64,000 bases of DNA from Arthrobacter sp. Soil762 (GCF_001428335.1 NZ_LMSG01000020.1:270250-334249), one strand, 5' to 3'. Shown: positions 44,681-53,574, counted from the first letter of the stretch. Numbers and translations: made by a program. Notes: generated by a model from the letters alone, not told the origin.

Positions 44681-44714
44681 ATCGAATAACAATGAAAGGC
44701 TATCGATATTCGAT
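44681..44714. promoter_or_regulatory. Inverted-repeat operator before DUF2975-XRE
   Basis: ATCGAATA (44681-44688) and TATTCGAT (44707-44714) are perfect inverted arms, and a TATCGATA palindrome (44701-44708) lies against the right arm. This AT-rich block is unusual here and begins 18 bases before the GTG. Confidence 0.55.
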
Positions 44715-44859
44715 TTATCCGGCAAGCACTTGGCCAAGACGCGGCACCCGGTGTCCCAGTGCGACGGCGCGTTCCGCCGCTGCGGCGCTGATTACCCCGG
44801 TGCCGCTAGGAAGAGGATGCTCCGTGGTGCCACGGTGTCGGCCGCGGAATCCTATGGAT

Positions 44860-45831
44860 TCACCATGCGTAGTCTTCCGGTGCCGGCCGGTGGCCCGGGA
44901 AGATGTCGTCGAGTCGCTTGAGCGCGTCGGCGGCGAGTGTCACGTCCAACGCCCGGATGCCGGCGTCGAGCTGTTCCTGCGTGCGCGGCCCCACGATCGG
45001 TGCGGTGACAGCAGGCTGGTGCAGCAGCCACGCGAGCGCGATGTCGCCGGGTTCGTGCCCCAGTTCGTCCGCGAGATCCTCGAACTGCTGGATCTGGTCC
45101 CGGTGCTGCTTGAGCGTTTCTGCGGCGCGCCCTTCGGTGCGCCGGACGCCGGCGCGTTCCTTCTTCAGGACGCCGCCCAGCAGCCCGCCCTGGAGCGGCG
45201 ACCACGGGATCAGGCCCAGTCCGTACTGCTGTGCGGCGGGGATGACCTCCAGCTCCACCTCGCGGCGGAACAGGTTGTAGATGGACTGCTCGCTGACCAG
45301 CCCGGTGTAGTTCCGGCGGCGGGCGGCTTCCTGTGCCTGGGCGATGTGCCAGCCCGCGAAGTTGCTGCTGCCCGAGTAGAGGATCTTGCCCTGCTGGACG
45401 GCCACTTCGATGGCCTGCCAGATCTCGTCCCAGGGCGTGTCCCGGTCAACGTGATGGAACTGGTACACATCGATGTAGTCCGTCTGGAGGCGCTTCAGGC
45501 TGGCGTCCAGGGCGCGCCGGATGTTGAGCGCGGACAGCTTGGACTCGTTGGGGCGTTCGGTCATGGTGCCGTACAGCTTGGTGGCCAGGACGGTCCGTTC
45601 GCGGCGCTCGCCGCCCTTCGCGAACCAGCGGCCGATGATTTCCTCGGTCCAGCCCCGGTGTCCGTGTCCGCCATAGACGTTGGCGGTGTCGAAGAAGTTG
45701 ATGCCGGCGTCCAGGGCCGAATCCATGATGCGGTGCGCGTCAGCCTCGTCGGTGTGCGGGCCGAAGTTCATGGTGCCCAGGCAAAGCCGGGAAACTTTCA
45801 GGCCCGAACGGCCCAGGTGCGTGTACTGCAT
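44860..45831 (-). CDS. Aldo/keto reductase (YhdN/IolS-like subfamily)
   Basis: 323 residues. A TIM-barrel AKR of the larger, potassium-channel-beta-like group: MQYTHLGRSGLKVSRLCLGT start, catalytic DTANVYGG, ATKL, YQFHHVDRDTP, and a C-terminal NADP-binding ALAWLLHQPAVTAPIVGPRT. The substrate cannot be told. It is 90 bases from the next AKR gene in the same direction and may share its transcript. Confidence 0.9.
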   Translation of the reverse strand: MQYTHLGRSGLKVSRLCLGTMNFGPHTDEADAHRIMDSALDAGINFFDTANVYGGHGHRGWTEEIIGRWFAKGGERRERTVLATKLYGTMTERPNESKLSALNIRRALDASLKRLQTDYIDVYQFHHVDRDTPWDEIWQAIEVAVQQGKILYSGSSNFAGWHIAQAQEAARRRNYTGLVSEQSIYNLFRREVELEVIPAAQQYGLGLIPWSPLQGGLLGGVLKKERAGVRRTEGRAAETLKQHRDQIQQFEDLADELGHEPGDIALAWLLHQPAVTAPIVGPRTQEQLDAGIRALDVTLAADALKRLDDIFPGHRPAPEDYAW

Positions 45832-45921
45832 ACGGAGGGATCCTTCGCTGGTGGTTGGACGTGGCGGAACCCGGTGACCGAGCCCGCCGGAATCGGTGCC
45901 GGCAGGCTCGGTCAGCGTTGG

Positions 45922-46743
45922 CTACAGCTGTGTGAAAGCGGCGACGGCGGGATCGGAACCGATGCGCGCGCCCCGCTCGAGGGCGGTGATGGAGGCGAGC
46001 TCGTCATCGGTCAGCGTTAGGGACGCAGCCCCGAAGTTTTCGCGGATACGGGACGGGTTAACCGACTTGGGGATGACGATGTTGCCGGCGGCCAGGTGCC
46101 AGGCCAGGATCACCTGCGCCGTGGTGGCGTCGTGTGCCTTCGCAATGGCGGTGACGGCGTTTCCGTTGAGGTCCCCACCCTGCCCCAGCGGGCTGTAGGC
46201 CTCCACCGCAATCCCGAGGGCACGGCTTTTGGCGGCTAGCTTGGCCTGCTGGTAGCTGGGGTGCAGTTCAATCTGGTTCACGGCGGGTACGACGTCCGTG
46301 GACTCGAGCAGGGTGTCCAGGTGGTCGGAGAGGAAGTTCGAGACGCCGATGGCACGGATCGCCTTGGCGGCATACAGGGCCTCCAGTTCCTTCCAAGCCT
46401 GGACGTAGAGCCCCTGTGACGGGACCGGCCAGTGGATGAGGTAGAGGTCCACGAAGTCAAGATCCAGCGCCTCGCGGGTGTCCTGGAATGCGTCCCAGGC
46501 CCGGCCCTGATCGCCGTTGCGGAGCTTGGTGGTCACGAAGATCTCCTCGCGCGGAATGCCCGAGGCTGCGATGGCAGCGCCCACACCTGCTTCGTTGCGG
46601 TATCCCGCGGCGGTGTCGATGTGGCGGTAGCCGGCTGCCAGGGCATCCTCAACGATCCGCTGGGTGTCTTCCGGCGGAACCTGGAAAACGCCGAAGCCGA
46701 GCTGGGGGATAGTGACTCCGTTGTTCAGCGAGATTTCTGACAT
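45922..46743 (-). CDS. Aldo/keto reductase (2,5-diketo-gluconate reductase type)
   Basis: 273 residues from ATG 46743 with GAGGAG five bases upstream. Tetrad regions: DTAAGYRNEAGVG, VTTKLRNGDQG and LIHWPVPSQG; NADPH site IPKSVNPSRIRENFGAAS. Closely related in type to the gene at 43.1 kb. The broken idonate pathway at the window start is the only nearby hint of a keto-gluconate substrate, so the physiological role stays open. Confidence 0.9.
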   Translation of the reverse strand: MSEISLNNGVTIPQLGFGVFQVPPEDTQRIVEDALAAGYRHIDTAAGYRNEAGVGAAIAASGIPREEIFVTTKLRNGDQGRAWDAFQDTREALDLDFVDLYLIHWPVPSQGLYVQAWKELEALYAAKAIRAIGVSNFLSDHLDTLLESTDVVPAVNQIELHPSYQQAKLAAKSRALGIAVEAYSPLGQGGDLNGNAVTAIAKAHDATTAQVILAWHLAAGNIVIPKSVNPSRIRENFGAASLTLTDDELASITALERGARIGSDPAVAAFTQL

Positions 46744-46937
46744 GGGTACTCCTCGTAGTGCTGAAGGATGGTTCCTGGCTCGGGATGCCCGGCAGGAAAC
46801 CGCTTTCGGGAACTGCTCCGGTACGAGCCTATGCACTTTCGCGCCGATAGTCAGTCCTTGACCGTGTCCCTGTTTTTCCTAGGACCAGCAGTCCTACCTT
46901 CGTTGTGGGAAGTGCCTGGCAGGGCCATGCCGAATGG

Positions 46938-46984
46938 CTGAACAGTGATGGCCGCGCCCAAAGGACGCGGCCATCACTGTTCAG
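46938..46984 (-). terminator. Long perfect hairpin after dodecin
   Basis: A 19-pair perfect stem (CTGAACAGTGATGGCCGCG and its complement) with loop CCCAAAGGA, 12 bases past the dodecin stop. No U-tract; a U-less actinobacterial terminator is the best guess. Confidence 0.8.
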
Positions 46985-46996
46985 ACCTTGGAAGGG

Positions 46997-47206
46997 TCAG
47001 CCTTCGTGGCGGAAACCGAGCTTGATCCGTACCTGCCAGTCGGCAACTTTGCCGTCTTCGAGGTGACCGCGGATTTCCTTGACCTCGAACCAGTCCAGGT
47101 TGCGCAAGGTCTTGGCGGCCTCGGCGATCCCGTTGCGGACTGCCGCGTCCACGCCTTCTTCGGAGGTGCCGACAATTTCAGTAATGCTGTACGTGTGGTT
47201 GGACAA
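46997..47206 (-). CDS. Dodecin (flavin-binding storage protein)
   Basis: 69 residues, the normal dodecin size, with the core motif SEEGVDAAVRNGIAEAAKTLRNLDWFEV. Dodecin forms a hollow dodecamer that binds FMN or CoA. The start codon is TTG with GAGGAG close upstream. Monocistronic, ended by a strong hairpin. Confidence 0.95.
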   Translation of the reverse strand: MSNHTYSITEIVGTSEEGVDAAVRNGIAEAAKTLRNLDWFEVKEIRGHLEDGKVADWQVRIKLGFRHEG

Positions 47207-47311
47207 CTTCGCTCCTCGTGATCGCCTTCGATTCCCGGTTGCGGGCCGTTCTTGAACACTAGTGGCACTTCTGAAGCGTGGCCAGAGCCAATACTTCGGA
47301 GTGGACTCTGG

Positions 47312-48016
47312 TCAGGGCGCTTCGAGCACCAGGTTCTTGAGGTCATCCAGGGTCTGTTGCATGTGCAGGTCCATGGCTTCGCGCGACCTGCTCGGGCTAC
47401 GCGATTCCAGTGCCTCGGCGATGTTCTGGTGGTGTCCGATGGCGTGCTCCTGGATGGTTGGCACGGCCGATGTTTCGGCCCGGCGCTTTTCCAGCACCCG
47501 GTGCAGCGGTGCGAAAAGGACCGCCACAAAAACGTTCTCCGAGGCGCGCAGGATCAGGTCGTGGAATGCCAGATCAGCCTCCACGAAGGCGGCGATGTCG
47601 TTGACCTTATGGGCGGCCCGCATCGCCGCTACATGGCCGAACAGCGCCTGGATGTCGGCGTCGCTGATCCGGGCCGCCGCGAGTTCGCACGCCCCGGTTT
47701 CAAGCATTCGGCGCAGTTCAATGAGCTGCACGGAGGCGGCGGCTTCGTTCTGTCCCTCTGACGCGGCGCGCAGGACAGCTTCCAGCGAAGCCCAACGGTT
47801 CAACGGGTTAACGAACGTGCCGCGGCCGCGTTCCACACTGAGGATCCGCTGCGCTTCCAGGGTCTTCATGGCCTCGCGCACCGTCATCCGGCTTACCTCG
47901 TGCCTGGCGCTGAGTTCCAGCTCGCCGGGCACGCTGGATCCTGGTGGAAAGTCCCCGGCAATAATCCGGTCCAGGAGTTCGTCGGCAACAACGCCCACCA
48001 ATGATTTCCGTGCCAT
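47312..48016 (-). CDS. GntR-family FCD regulator of the sugar-acid locus
   Basis: 234 residues from ATG 48016 (GGGGG upstream). Winged helix (VVADELLDRIIAGDFPPGSSVP; SRMTVREAMKTLEAQRILSVE) and FCD domain with ligand histidines (EADLAFHDLIL; HHQNIAEALESR). It is divergent from the kinase-dehydrogenase-permease-aldolase genes and two FadR-type sites lie between. The ligand is probably a sugar acid or its phosphate. Confidence 0.9.
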   Translation of the reverse strand: MARKSLVGVVADELLDRIIAGDFPPGSSVPGELELSARHEVSRMTVREAMKTLEAQRILSVERGRGTFVNPLNRWASLEAVLRAASEGQNEAAASVQLIELRRMLETGACELAAARISDADIQALFGHVAAMRAAHKVNDIAAFVEADLAFHDLILRASENVFVAVLFAPLHRVLEKRRAETSAVPTIQEHAIGHHQNIAEALESRSPSRSREAMDLHMQQTLDDLKNLVLEAP

Positions 48017-48043
48017 TACGTCCCCCTTGCGGCGTCGCCAGAT

Positions 48044-48116
48044 ATGTCTGACAAGTCTACTTGCGCGTTTGTATGTCCTGTGCCACACTATTTGAAATGT
48101 TAGATGTCAGACATCT
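48044..48116. promoter_or_regulatory. Two FCD-type operators between the regulator and the kinase
   Basis: ATGTCTGACA (48044-48053) and the near-perfect palindrome AGATGTCAGACATCT (48102-48116) share the core TGTCNGACA and are centred 60 bases apart. One is close to the regulator start, the other 45 bases before the kinase start. Confidence 0.65.
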
Positions 48117-48160
48117 TACAGTTACGTCAATACTTAGATTTCCACACAACGGAGTGCACT

Positions 48161-49660
48161 GTGACGCTTGAAGCAGACATCCTGGCCACCTTCCCGGCCG
48201 AAGTCAGGATTCCCGCCCGCCTGGTTGCCGACGCCGTCGCCGCGTCCAGCGCGGAGACCCCCCGGATGCTCGTAGTGCTCGACGACGACCCCACCGGTAC
48301 GCAATCCGTTGCGGATCTGCCCGTGCTCACCCGCTGGGAAGTGGAGGACTTCATCTGGGCCTTTGGCCAGGCGAAGCCCGCCGTGTACGTGCTGACCAAC
48401 ACCCGCAGCCTGGACCCCGCAGAAGCCGCGGCCCGCAATGAGGAAGTGGTCCGCAACGCACTGGCCGCCGCCGGTTCCGCAGATGCCAGTGCCGGTTCGA
48501 GCCTGCGGCTGGGGTTCGTGAGCCGCAGCGACTCCACGCTCCGTGGCCACTACCCGCTGGAGCCCGACGTCATTGCGGCCACTGTTGCCGACGTCAGCGG
48601 AGAAGCCACCGACGGCGTTGTGCTGGTGCCGGCATTCCCCGACGCCGGCCGCGTGACCATCGGCGGCGTGCACTACATGCGCGGCACCGGGGACGCCGCC
48701 GGCAAGCTCACCCCCGTGGCCGAGACCGAATTCGCCAAGGACGCCAGCTTCGGCTTCGCCAACTCGGACATGACCAAATACGTGGAAGAGAAGTCGCAGG
48801 GCCGCTTCGCCGCGGAATCCGTGATTGTCCTGGACCTGAACATCATCCGGGCCTCTGCCGATCCGCAGATCACCGCCAAGGCCATCGCCGAGGCCATCGA
48901 GCCTGCCACCAACTCCACGCCGATCGTCGCCGACATCGTCACCGAGAACGATCTCCGCGCCCTGTCCCTGGGCCTGGAAGAAGCCGAACGGCGCGGCAAG
49001 AAGCTCCTCTACCGTGTGGGACCGCCGTTTGTCCGCGCCCGGATCGGCCAGGAAATCCGCACCGAGCTCACCGGCGCTGAAGCCTACGCCGGCAACACCC
49101 CGTCCGAGGCCGGCGGCCTGATCGTGGTGGGTTCCCACGTGGGCGTCACCACCCGCCAGCTCAAGGCCCTCACCGAACAGCACAGCGCCGCGCGCATTGT
49201 GGAGATCGACGTCGAGAAGCTAGTCGCCGCCGAAACCGAAACGGGCGCCGGGGACGCCCACCTCGACCAGACGGTTGACACCGTCGTGGAGGCACTCCGC
49301 GGGGGAGATGTCATCGTCCACACCAGCCGCCTGCTCATCAAGACCGAGGACGCCGCAGCGAGCCTGCGGATCGCGCGCACGGTGTCCGCCGCCGTCGTCG
49401 CCGTGGTGAACCGGACCCTCAAGACCTTCCCGCCGCGCTTCGTCATCGCCAAGGGCGGCATCACGTCCTCCGACGTCGCCGCCCACGGCCTGGAAATCCG
49501 CCACGCCATTGTCCGCGGTCCCATGTTGCCGGGCATCGTCTCCCTTTGGGAGCCGGTGGACGGCCCCGCCAAGGGCATCCCGTACATCGTGTTCGCCGGC
49601 AACGTGGGCGACGACCAGTCCCTCGCCGACGTCACCCGCAAGCTCAGCAACACTTTCTGA
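48161..49660 (+). CDS. Four-carbon acid sugar kinase family protein (DUF1537, OtnK/YgbK type)
   Basis: About 499 residues from GTG 48161, which has GGAG eight bases upstream; an ATG at 48104 would begin inside the operator and is rejected. The N-terminal substrate domain starts with LVVLDDDPTGTQSV, the DUF1537 signature, and SRSDSTLRGHYPLEPDV. The C-terminal nucleotide domain has RFVIAKGGITSSDVAAHGL. Known members phosphorylate 3-oxo-tetronate, D-threonate or related acids. It heads a four-gene rightward operon. Confidence 0.92.
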   Translation: MTLEADILATFPAEVRIPARLVADAVAASSAETPRMLVVLDDDPTGTQSVADLPVLTRWEVEDFIWAFGQAKPAVYVLTNTRSLDPAEAAARNEEVVRNALAAAGSADASAGSSLRLGFVSRSDSTLRGHYPLEPDVIAATVADVSGEATDGVVLVPAFPDAGRVTIGGVHYMRGTGDAAGKLTPVAETEFAKDASFGFANSDMTKYVEEKSQGRFAAESVIVLDLNIIRASADPQITAKAIAEAIEPATNSTPIVADIVTENDLRALSLGLEEAERRGKKLLYRVGPPFVRARIGQEIRTELTGAEAYAGNTPSEAGGLIVVGSHVGVTTRQLKALTEQHSAARIVEIDVEKLVAAETETGAGDAHLDQTVDTVVEALRGGDVIVHTSRLLIKTEDAAASLRIARTVSAAVVAVVNRTLKTFPPRFVIAKGGITSSDVAAHGLEIRHAIVRGPMLPGIVSLWEPVDGPAKGIPYIVFAGNVGDDQSLADVTRKLSNTF

Positions 49661-49690
49661 CAGTCCCGCCAGTATTCAAGGAAGAACACC

Positions 49691-50590
49691 ATGACCAGCA
49701 ACTACACCATCACCGTCCTGGGCCTCGGCGCCATGGGCCTGCCCATGGCCACCCGACTGGCCAGCGAGCTCACCGTTCACGGCTTTGACATCGCCGAGCC
49801 GCGCCTGAAGCTCGCCGAAGAAGCCGGCATCCGCACCTTCGCCTCCGCCCGGGAAGCCTCCAAGGGCGCCGACGCCCTGCTCCTGGCGGTCCGCAACGGC
49901 GAGCAGCTCAACGATGTCCTCTTCGGTGAGAACGGCGTGGCTTCCGTGCTGGAGCCGGGCGCCGTCGTCATCCTGGGCAGCACCGTGGGCACAGAAGTCA
50001 TCCCCGCCACCGTGGCACGCCTCGCCGAATACGGCGTTGAGCTCGTGGACGCGCCGCTGTCCGGCGGCCCCAAGCGCGCCGGCGAAGGCGACCTGCTGAT
50101 CGTGGTCGGCGCTTCCCTCGAGGCCCAGGAGAAGGCCCGCCCGGCCCTCGAACTGCTGGCCTCCACGCTCACCGTGGTGGGCGACAAGCCCGGCGACGGC
50201 CAGGCCCTCAAGACCGTCAACCAGCTCCTCTGCGGCATCCACATCGCGGCCGCCGCCGAGGCCATGGCCCTCGCCGACGCGCTCGGCCTGGACCAGGCCA
50301 AGACCCTCGCAGCCCTCGAAGCCGGCGCGGCAGGTTCGTTTATGCTCTCCAACCGCGGCCCCCGCATCCTCGAGGCCTACACCGAGGAAGGCGCCGAGGT
50401 CCTGTCCCGCCTGGACATCTTCGTCAAGGACATGGGCATCGTGGGCAAGGCCACCCGCGCCGCAGGCCTGGCAGCCCCCGTTGCCGCCGCCGCGGAGCAG
50501 CTGTACCTCCTGGGCCAGGCCCAGGGCCTTGCCGCCGCCGACGATTCCGCAGTCATCAAGGTTGTCGCGCCCACCAAGCGCACCGCCTAG
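49691..50590 (+). CDS. NAD-dependent 3-hydroxyisobutyrate-dehydrogenase-family oxidoreductase (LtnD/YgbJ type)
   Basis: 299 residues. N-terminal Rossmann start LGLGAMGLPMATRLA, substrate loop DAPLSGGPKRAGEGDL, and catalytic lysine in GDGQALKTVNQLL. This beta-hydroxyacid dehydrogenase family includes L-threonate dehydrogenase LtnD. With the DUF1537 kinase 30 bases upstream, oxidation of a tetronate or aldonate at C2 followed by phosphorylation is likely. A strong hairpin separates it from the permease gene. Confidence 0.92.
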   Translation: MTSNYTITVLGLGAMGLPMATRLASELTVHGFDIAEPRLKLAEEAGIRTFASAREASKGADALLLAVRNGEQLNDVLFGENGVASVLEPGAVVILGSTVGTEVIPATVARLAEYGVELVDAPLSGGPKRAGEGDLLIVVGASLEAQEKARPALELLASTLTVVGDKPGDGQALKTVNQLLCGIHIAAAAEAMALADALGLDQAKTLAALEAGAAGSFMLSNRGPRILEAYTEEGAEVLSRLDIFVKDMGIVGKATRAAGLAAPVAAAAEQLYLLGQAQGLAAADDSAVIKVVAPTKRTA

Positions 50591-50620
50591 GCAGCCCGGC
50601 TAAAGCACCCCCAAAAAACG

Positions 50621-50660
50621 TACGACGACGGCGGTCCCCCCTCCGCCGTCGTCGTATCTT
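50621..50660. terminator. Hairpin between dehydrogenase and GntP genes
   Basis: TACGACGACGGCGG (50621-50634) pairs perfectly with CCGCCGTCGTCGTA (50643-50656); TCTT follows, and an A6 run precedes it at 50613-50618. It may end most transcripts and leave lower read-through into the permease and aldolase. Confidence 0.75.
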
Positions 50661-50738
50661 CCAGCGTTCACAAAGCACAAGAAACAGCGCCCGCCAGCCC
50701 GTCTTCTGGAAGACTGGCTTGTCGAAGGAGACACCGCA

Positions 50739-52205
50739 ATGAACCCCCTGACTAACTCGCTGATGGTGCGGGCGGCCGACGCCCCCGCCATCAAGCCCGC
50801 GGTGGAGCTGGGTACTCCGCTGCTCCTCACCATCGCGGCGATCGGCATCGCCGTCCTGCTGGTGATGATCATCCGCTTCAAGATCCAGGCCTTTGTGGCC
50901 CTGCTGACCGTGAGCATCGCCGTGGCCGTGGCCTCGCAGATCCCGCTGAAGGACGTCTTCACCGTCGTCGCCACCGGTGTGGGCGGAACAATGGGCAAGG
51001 TAGCCCTGCTGATCGCGCTCGGCGCCGTCCTGGGCCGGATGATCGAGGTTTCCGGCGGCGTCCAGTCGCTGGCCGCGCACTTCACCGAGAAGCTCGGCGC
51101 CAAGCGCGTCGCCGTGGCCCTGACCGCCGTCGGCTTCCTGGTGGCCATCCCCGTGTTCTTCGAGGTGGGCATCATTGTGCTCGTCCCGATCGTCTACGCC
51201 TTTGCGAAGATCGCCAACGTGCACCCGGTCAAGTTCGGCCTGCCGATGGCCGGCATTATGCTCTCCATCCACGTCGCCGTGCCGCCGCACCCGGGCATCG
51301 TGGCAGGCGCCGGCGTGTTCGGCGCCGACATCGGGCTCATCACGCTGATCTCGCTGCTCATCTGCGTCCCGCTCGGATTCCTGTCCTACTGGGTTGCCAG
51401 CATCATGAACCGCAAGGAGTACGAGCTCCTCCCCGGCGTCAAAGCCCAGGTGGACGAATTCGGTTCCGAGTCCCTGGTCAAGGTCGGCCATCAAGGCCCC
51501 GGCGCCGTAGGCATCGCCCCGCCGCGTCCGGCCCTGATCATCTTCCTCATCGCCGCCCCGATCGTGCAGATCCTCATCGGCACCCTGGGCACGCTCACCA
51601 TCCCCAAGGACAACTCCTGGTACGGCCTCGCTGCGTTCATCGGCAACCCGTTCTTCGCCCTCCTGGTGGCCGTTGCCCTGTCCTTCTTCCTGCTGGCGGT
51701 CCGCCGCAACTGGTCGCTGAAGGAAACCGGCGAGATCTTCGAAGGCGCGTTGCCTCCCATCGCGTCCATCCTGATGGTTGTCGCGGCCGGCGGCGTGTTC
51801 GGTGAGGTCCTGCGGACCTCCGGCATCGGTGCCGCGCTGTCCCAGACCCTGGACCATCTGGGCCTGCCGGTGATTGTGCTCGGCTTCGTGATCTCCCTGG
51901 CACTGCGTGCAGCCCAGGGTTCGGCAACCGTCGCCATCGTCACCACTACCGGCCTGCTGACCTCCGCCGTGATGGAAGGCGGCTACTCGCCGGCGCAGAT
52001 CGCCGTCATCGTGATCGCCATCGGTTTCGGCTCGTTGGGCCTGTCCCATGTGACCGACGCCGGCTTCTGGACCGTGGTGCGCTACTACGGCCTCACCGTC
52101 TCGGACGGCCTCAAGACATGGACCGTCCTCACTACCGTCCTGGGCGTGGCCGGATTCGTCCTGACCTACGTGGCCTGGATCCTCGTGGGAGGCCTGAGCG
52201 TCTGA
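50739..52205 (+). CDS. GntP-family sugar-acid permease
   Basis: 488 residues with about 12-14 hydrophobic helices. GntP hallmarks: LLIALGAVLGRMIEVSGGVQ, AVPPHPGIVAGAG and the C-terminal GSATVAIVTTTGLL and GFGSLGLSHVTDAGFW. It imports gluconate-like acids with protons; E. coli YgbN, in the tetronate locus, belongs here. Its stop overlaps the aldolase ATG (TGATG). Confidence 0.93.
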   Translation: MNPLTNSLMVRAADAPAIKPAVELGTPLLLTIAAIGIAVLLVMIIRFKIQAFVALLTVSIAVAVASQIPLKDVFTVVATGVGGTMGKVALLIALGAVLGRMIEVSGGVQSLAAHFTEKLGAKRVAVALTAVGFLVAIPVFFEVGIIVLVPIVYAFAKIANVHPVKFGLPMAGIMLSIHVAVPPHPGIVAGAGVFGADIGLITLISLLICVPLGFLSYWVASIMNRKEYELLPGVKAQVDEFGSESLVKVGHQGPGAVGIAPPRPALIIFLIAAPIVQILIGTLGTLTIPKDNSWYGLAAFIGNPFFALLVAVALSFFLLAVRRNWSLKETGEIFEGALPPIASILMVVAAGGVFGEVLRTSGIGAALSQTLDHLGLPVIVLGFVISLALRAAQGSATVAIVTTTGLLTSAVMEGGYSPAQIAVIVIAIGFGSLGLSHVTDAGFWTVVRYYGLTVSDGLKTWTVLTTVLGVAGFVLTYVAWILVGGLSV

Positions 52206-53071
52206 TGCGCACCCGACTCGACCACCTCGTCACCGCCGCCCTCCAGCAGGGCTCCGCCGTTCCGGCGTTCACGTGCTACGACTTCACCACCGCCCTGGCT
52301 GTTGTGGGCGCTGCCGAGGACGCGGGCCACGGGGTCATCCTGCTGGTGGCCCCCAAGACGGCCGGCACGTCCAACGGCCTCCGCCTGATCGCCGCGCTCC
52401 GCGGGCTGGCAGACGCCGCATCCGTTCCGGTGGCCGTCCAGCTGGACCACGCGACGGACCTCAAGGTGATGGCCGACGCCATCGCCGCGGGGGCGGATTC
52501 GGTCCTCGCGGACGGCTCGTCCCTCCCGTATGAGGACAACATCGCGCTGGTCCGTGAGGCGCGCGCTGTGCTGGGTGCCGGCGTCGTGCTTGAAGCGGAA
52601 CTCGGCGGCCTGGCCGGCGACGAGGACCGGGCCTTCGGTTCCGAAGAAACCGGCGGCGACCCGGCCGGTGTGGCCGTGGCCGGCCTGACGGACTCCGCCC
52701 AGGTGGAGGACTTTGTGGCACGGACCGGCGCACAGCTGCTGGCCGTGGCCGTGGGCAACGTCCACGGCAAGTACAAGGGCGAGCCGCAGCTGCGCTGGGA
52801 CGTCCTGCAGGACATTGCGGTCCGGACCCACATCCCGCTGGTGCTCCACGGCGCGTCCGGCATTCCGGCGGGGGAGCTGGTCAAGGCCGCCGCCATGAAC
52901 GTGGGCAAAGTGAACTTCAATACCGAGCTTCGGACCGGCGTGCTGTCCACGCTCCAGGAACAGTTGACGGCGCATCGGGCCGACGGCGAGAACCTCCAGG
53001 GCCTGCTGGGCCACTGGAACACGTCGGCCAGGGAATTCGCCACGTCGGCGTTGGGCATGCTCACCCGCTGA
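52205..53071 (+). CDS. Class II fructose-bisphosphate-type aldolase
   Basis: 288 residues from ATG 52205. All metal and catalytic motifs are intact: VAVQLDHATD (Zn-binding His, catalytic Asp), LADGSSLPYEDNI, EAELGGLAGDED, VAVGNVHGKYKGEP (Zn His) and LVLHGASGIP; the phosphate site reads VNFNTELR. This is the KbaY/GatY/FbaA family, not the AraD-like OtnC family that ends the known tetronate pathway. By position it should cleave the phosphorylated keto-acid or a related sugar phosphate. Confidence 0.9.
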   Translation: MRTRLDHLVTAALQQGSAVPAFTCYDFTTALAVVGAAEDAGHGVILLVAPKTAGTSNGLRLIAALRGLADAASVPVAVQLDHATDLKVMADAIAAGADSVLADGSSLPYEDNIALVREARAVLGAGVVLEAELGGLAGDEDRAFGSEETGGDPAGVAVAGLTDSAQVEDFVARTGAQLLAVAVGNVHGKYKGEPQLRWDVLQDIAVRTHIPLVLHGASGIPAGELVKAAAMNVGKVNFNTELRTGVLSTLQEQLTAHRADGENLQGLLGHWNTSAREFATSALGMLTR

Positions 53072-53107
53072 CGCTCTTTTGGGTTTTGGGGAGGCTAGGA
53101 TCGGCAC

Positions 53108-53512
53108 ATGATCCTGGCCTCCCTGCTTTTTGCCTTCCTCGCCGCCGCGCTCCATGTGTACATCTTCACCATGGAGTCCCTCACCTGGACCACGCCGGCC
53201 ACCTGGAAACGCTTCGGCCTCGCCTCCCAGGCCGACGCCGAGACCACCAAACCCCTCGCCTACAACCAGGGTTTCTACAACCTGTTCCTGGCCATCGGCG
53301 CGTTCATCGGGGTGGGCTGCGTGGCGCTTGGCCCGGACGGTTCGGCGCAGCACGTGGTGGGCTGGACGCTGATCTTCAGCTGCTGCGGCTCCATGCTGCT
53401 GGCTGCCGCGGTGCTGGCACTCAGCGGGAAAAAATACCTCCGCGCCGCGGTTCTGCAAGGCACGACGCCGTTGCTCGCCGTCGTGCTTGGGTTGCTGGCC
53501 GTTGCTGGCTGA
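53108..53512 (+). CDS. DUF1304 small membrane protein
   Basis: 134 residues, four hydrophobic helices with the family start LHVYIFTMESLTW and YNQGFYNLFLAIGAFIG. Function unknown. 36 bases after the aldolase but unrelated in type; it may be read through. Confidence 0.85.
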   Translation: MILASLLFAFLAAALHVYIFTMESLTWTTPATWKRFGLASQADAETTKPLAYNQGFYNLFLAIGAFIGVGCVALGPDGSAQHVVGWTLIFSCCGSMLLAAAVLALSGKKYLRAAVLQGTTPLLAVVLGLLAVAG

Positions 53513-53574
53513 CTGACGCTTCTGGCCGGGAGCGCATCGCGGGCGGACAATTGAGTCAACAGCAGCATCGGCGC

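Noticed and set aside
43092..46743. Three aldo/keto reductases as one specialised pathway
   Set aside because: They belong to two subfamilies, are interrupted by the XRE-DUF2975 pair, and such genes are numerous in soil actinobacteria.
48104..48160. ATG 48104 as the start of the DUF1537 kinase
   Set aside because: It lies inside a palindromic operator and lacks a ribosome-binding site; GTG 48161 has GGAG at good spacing and fits the family length.
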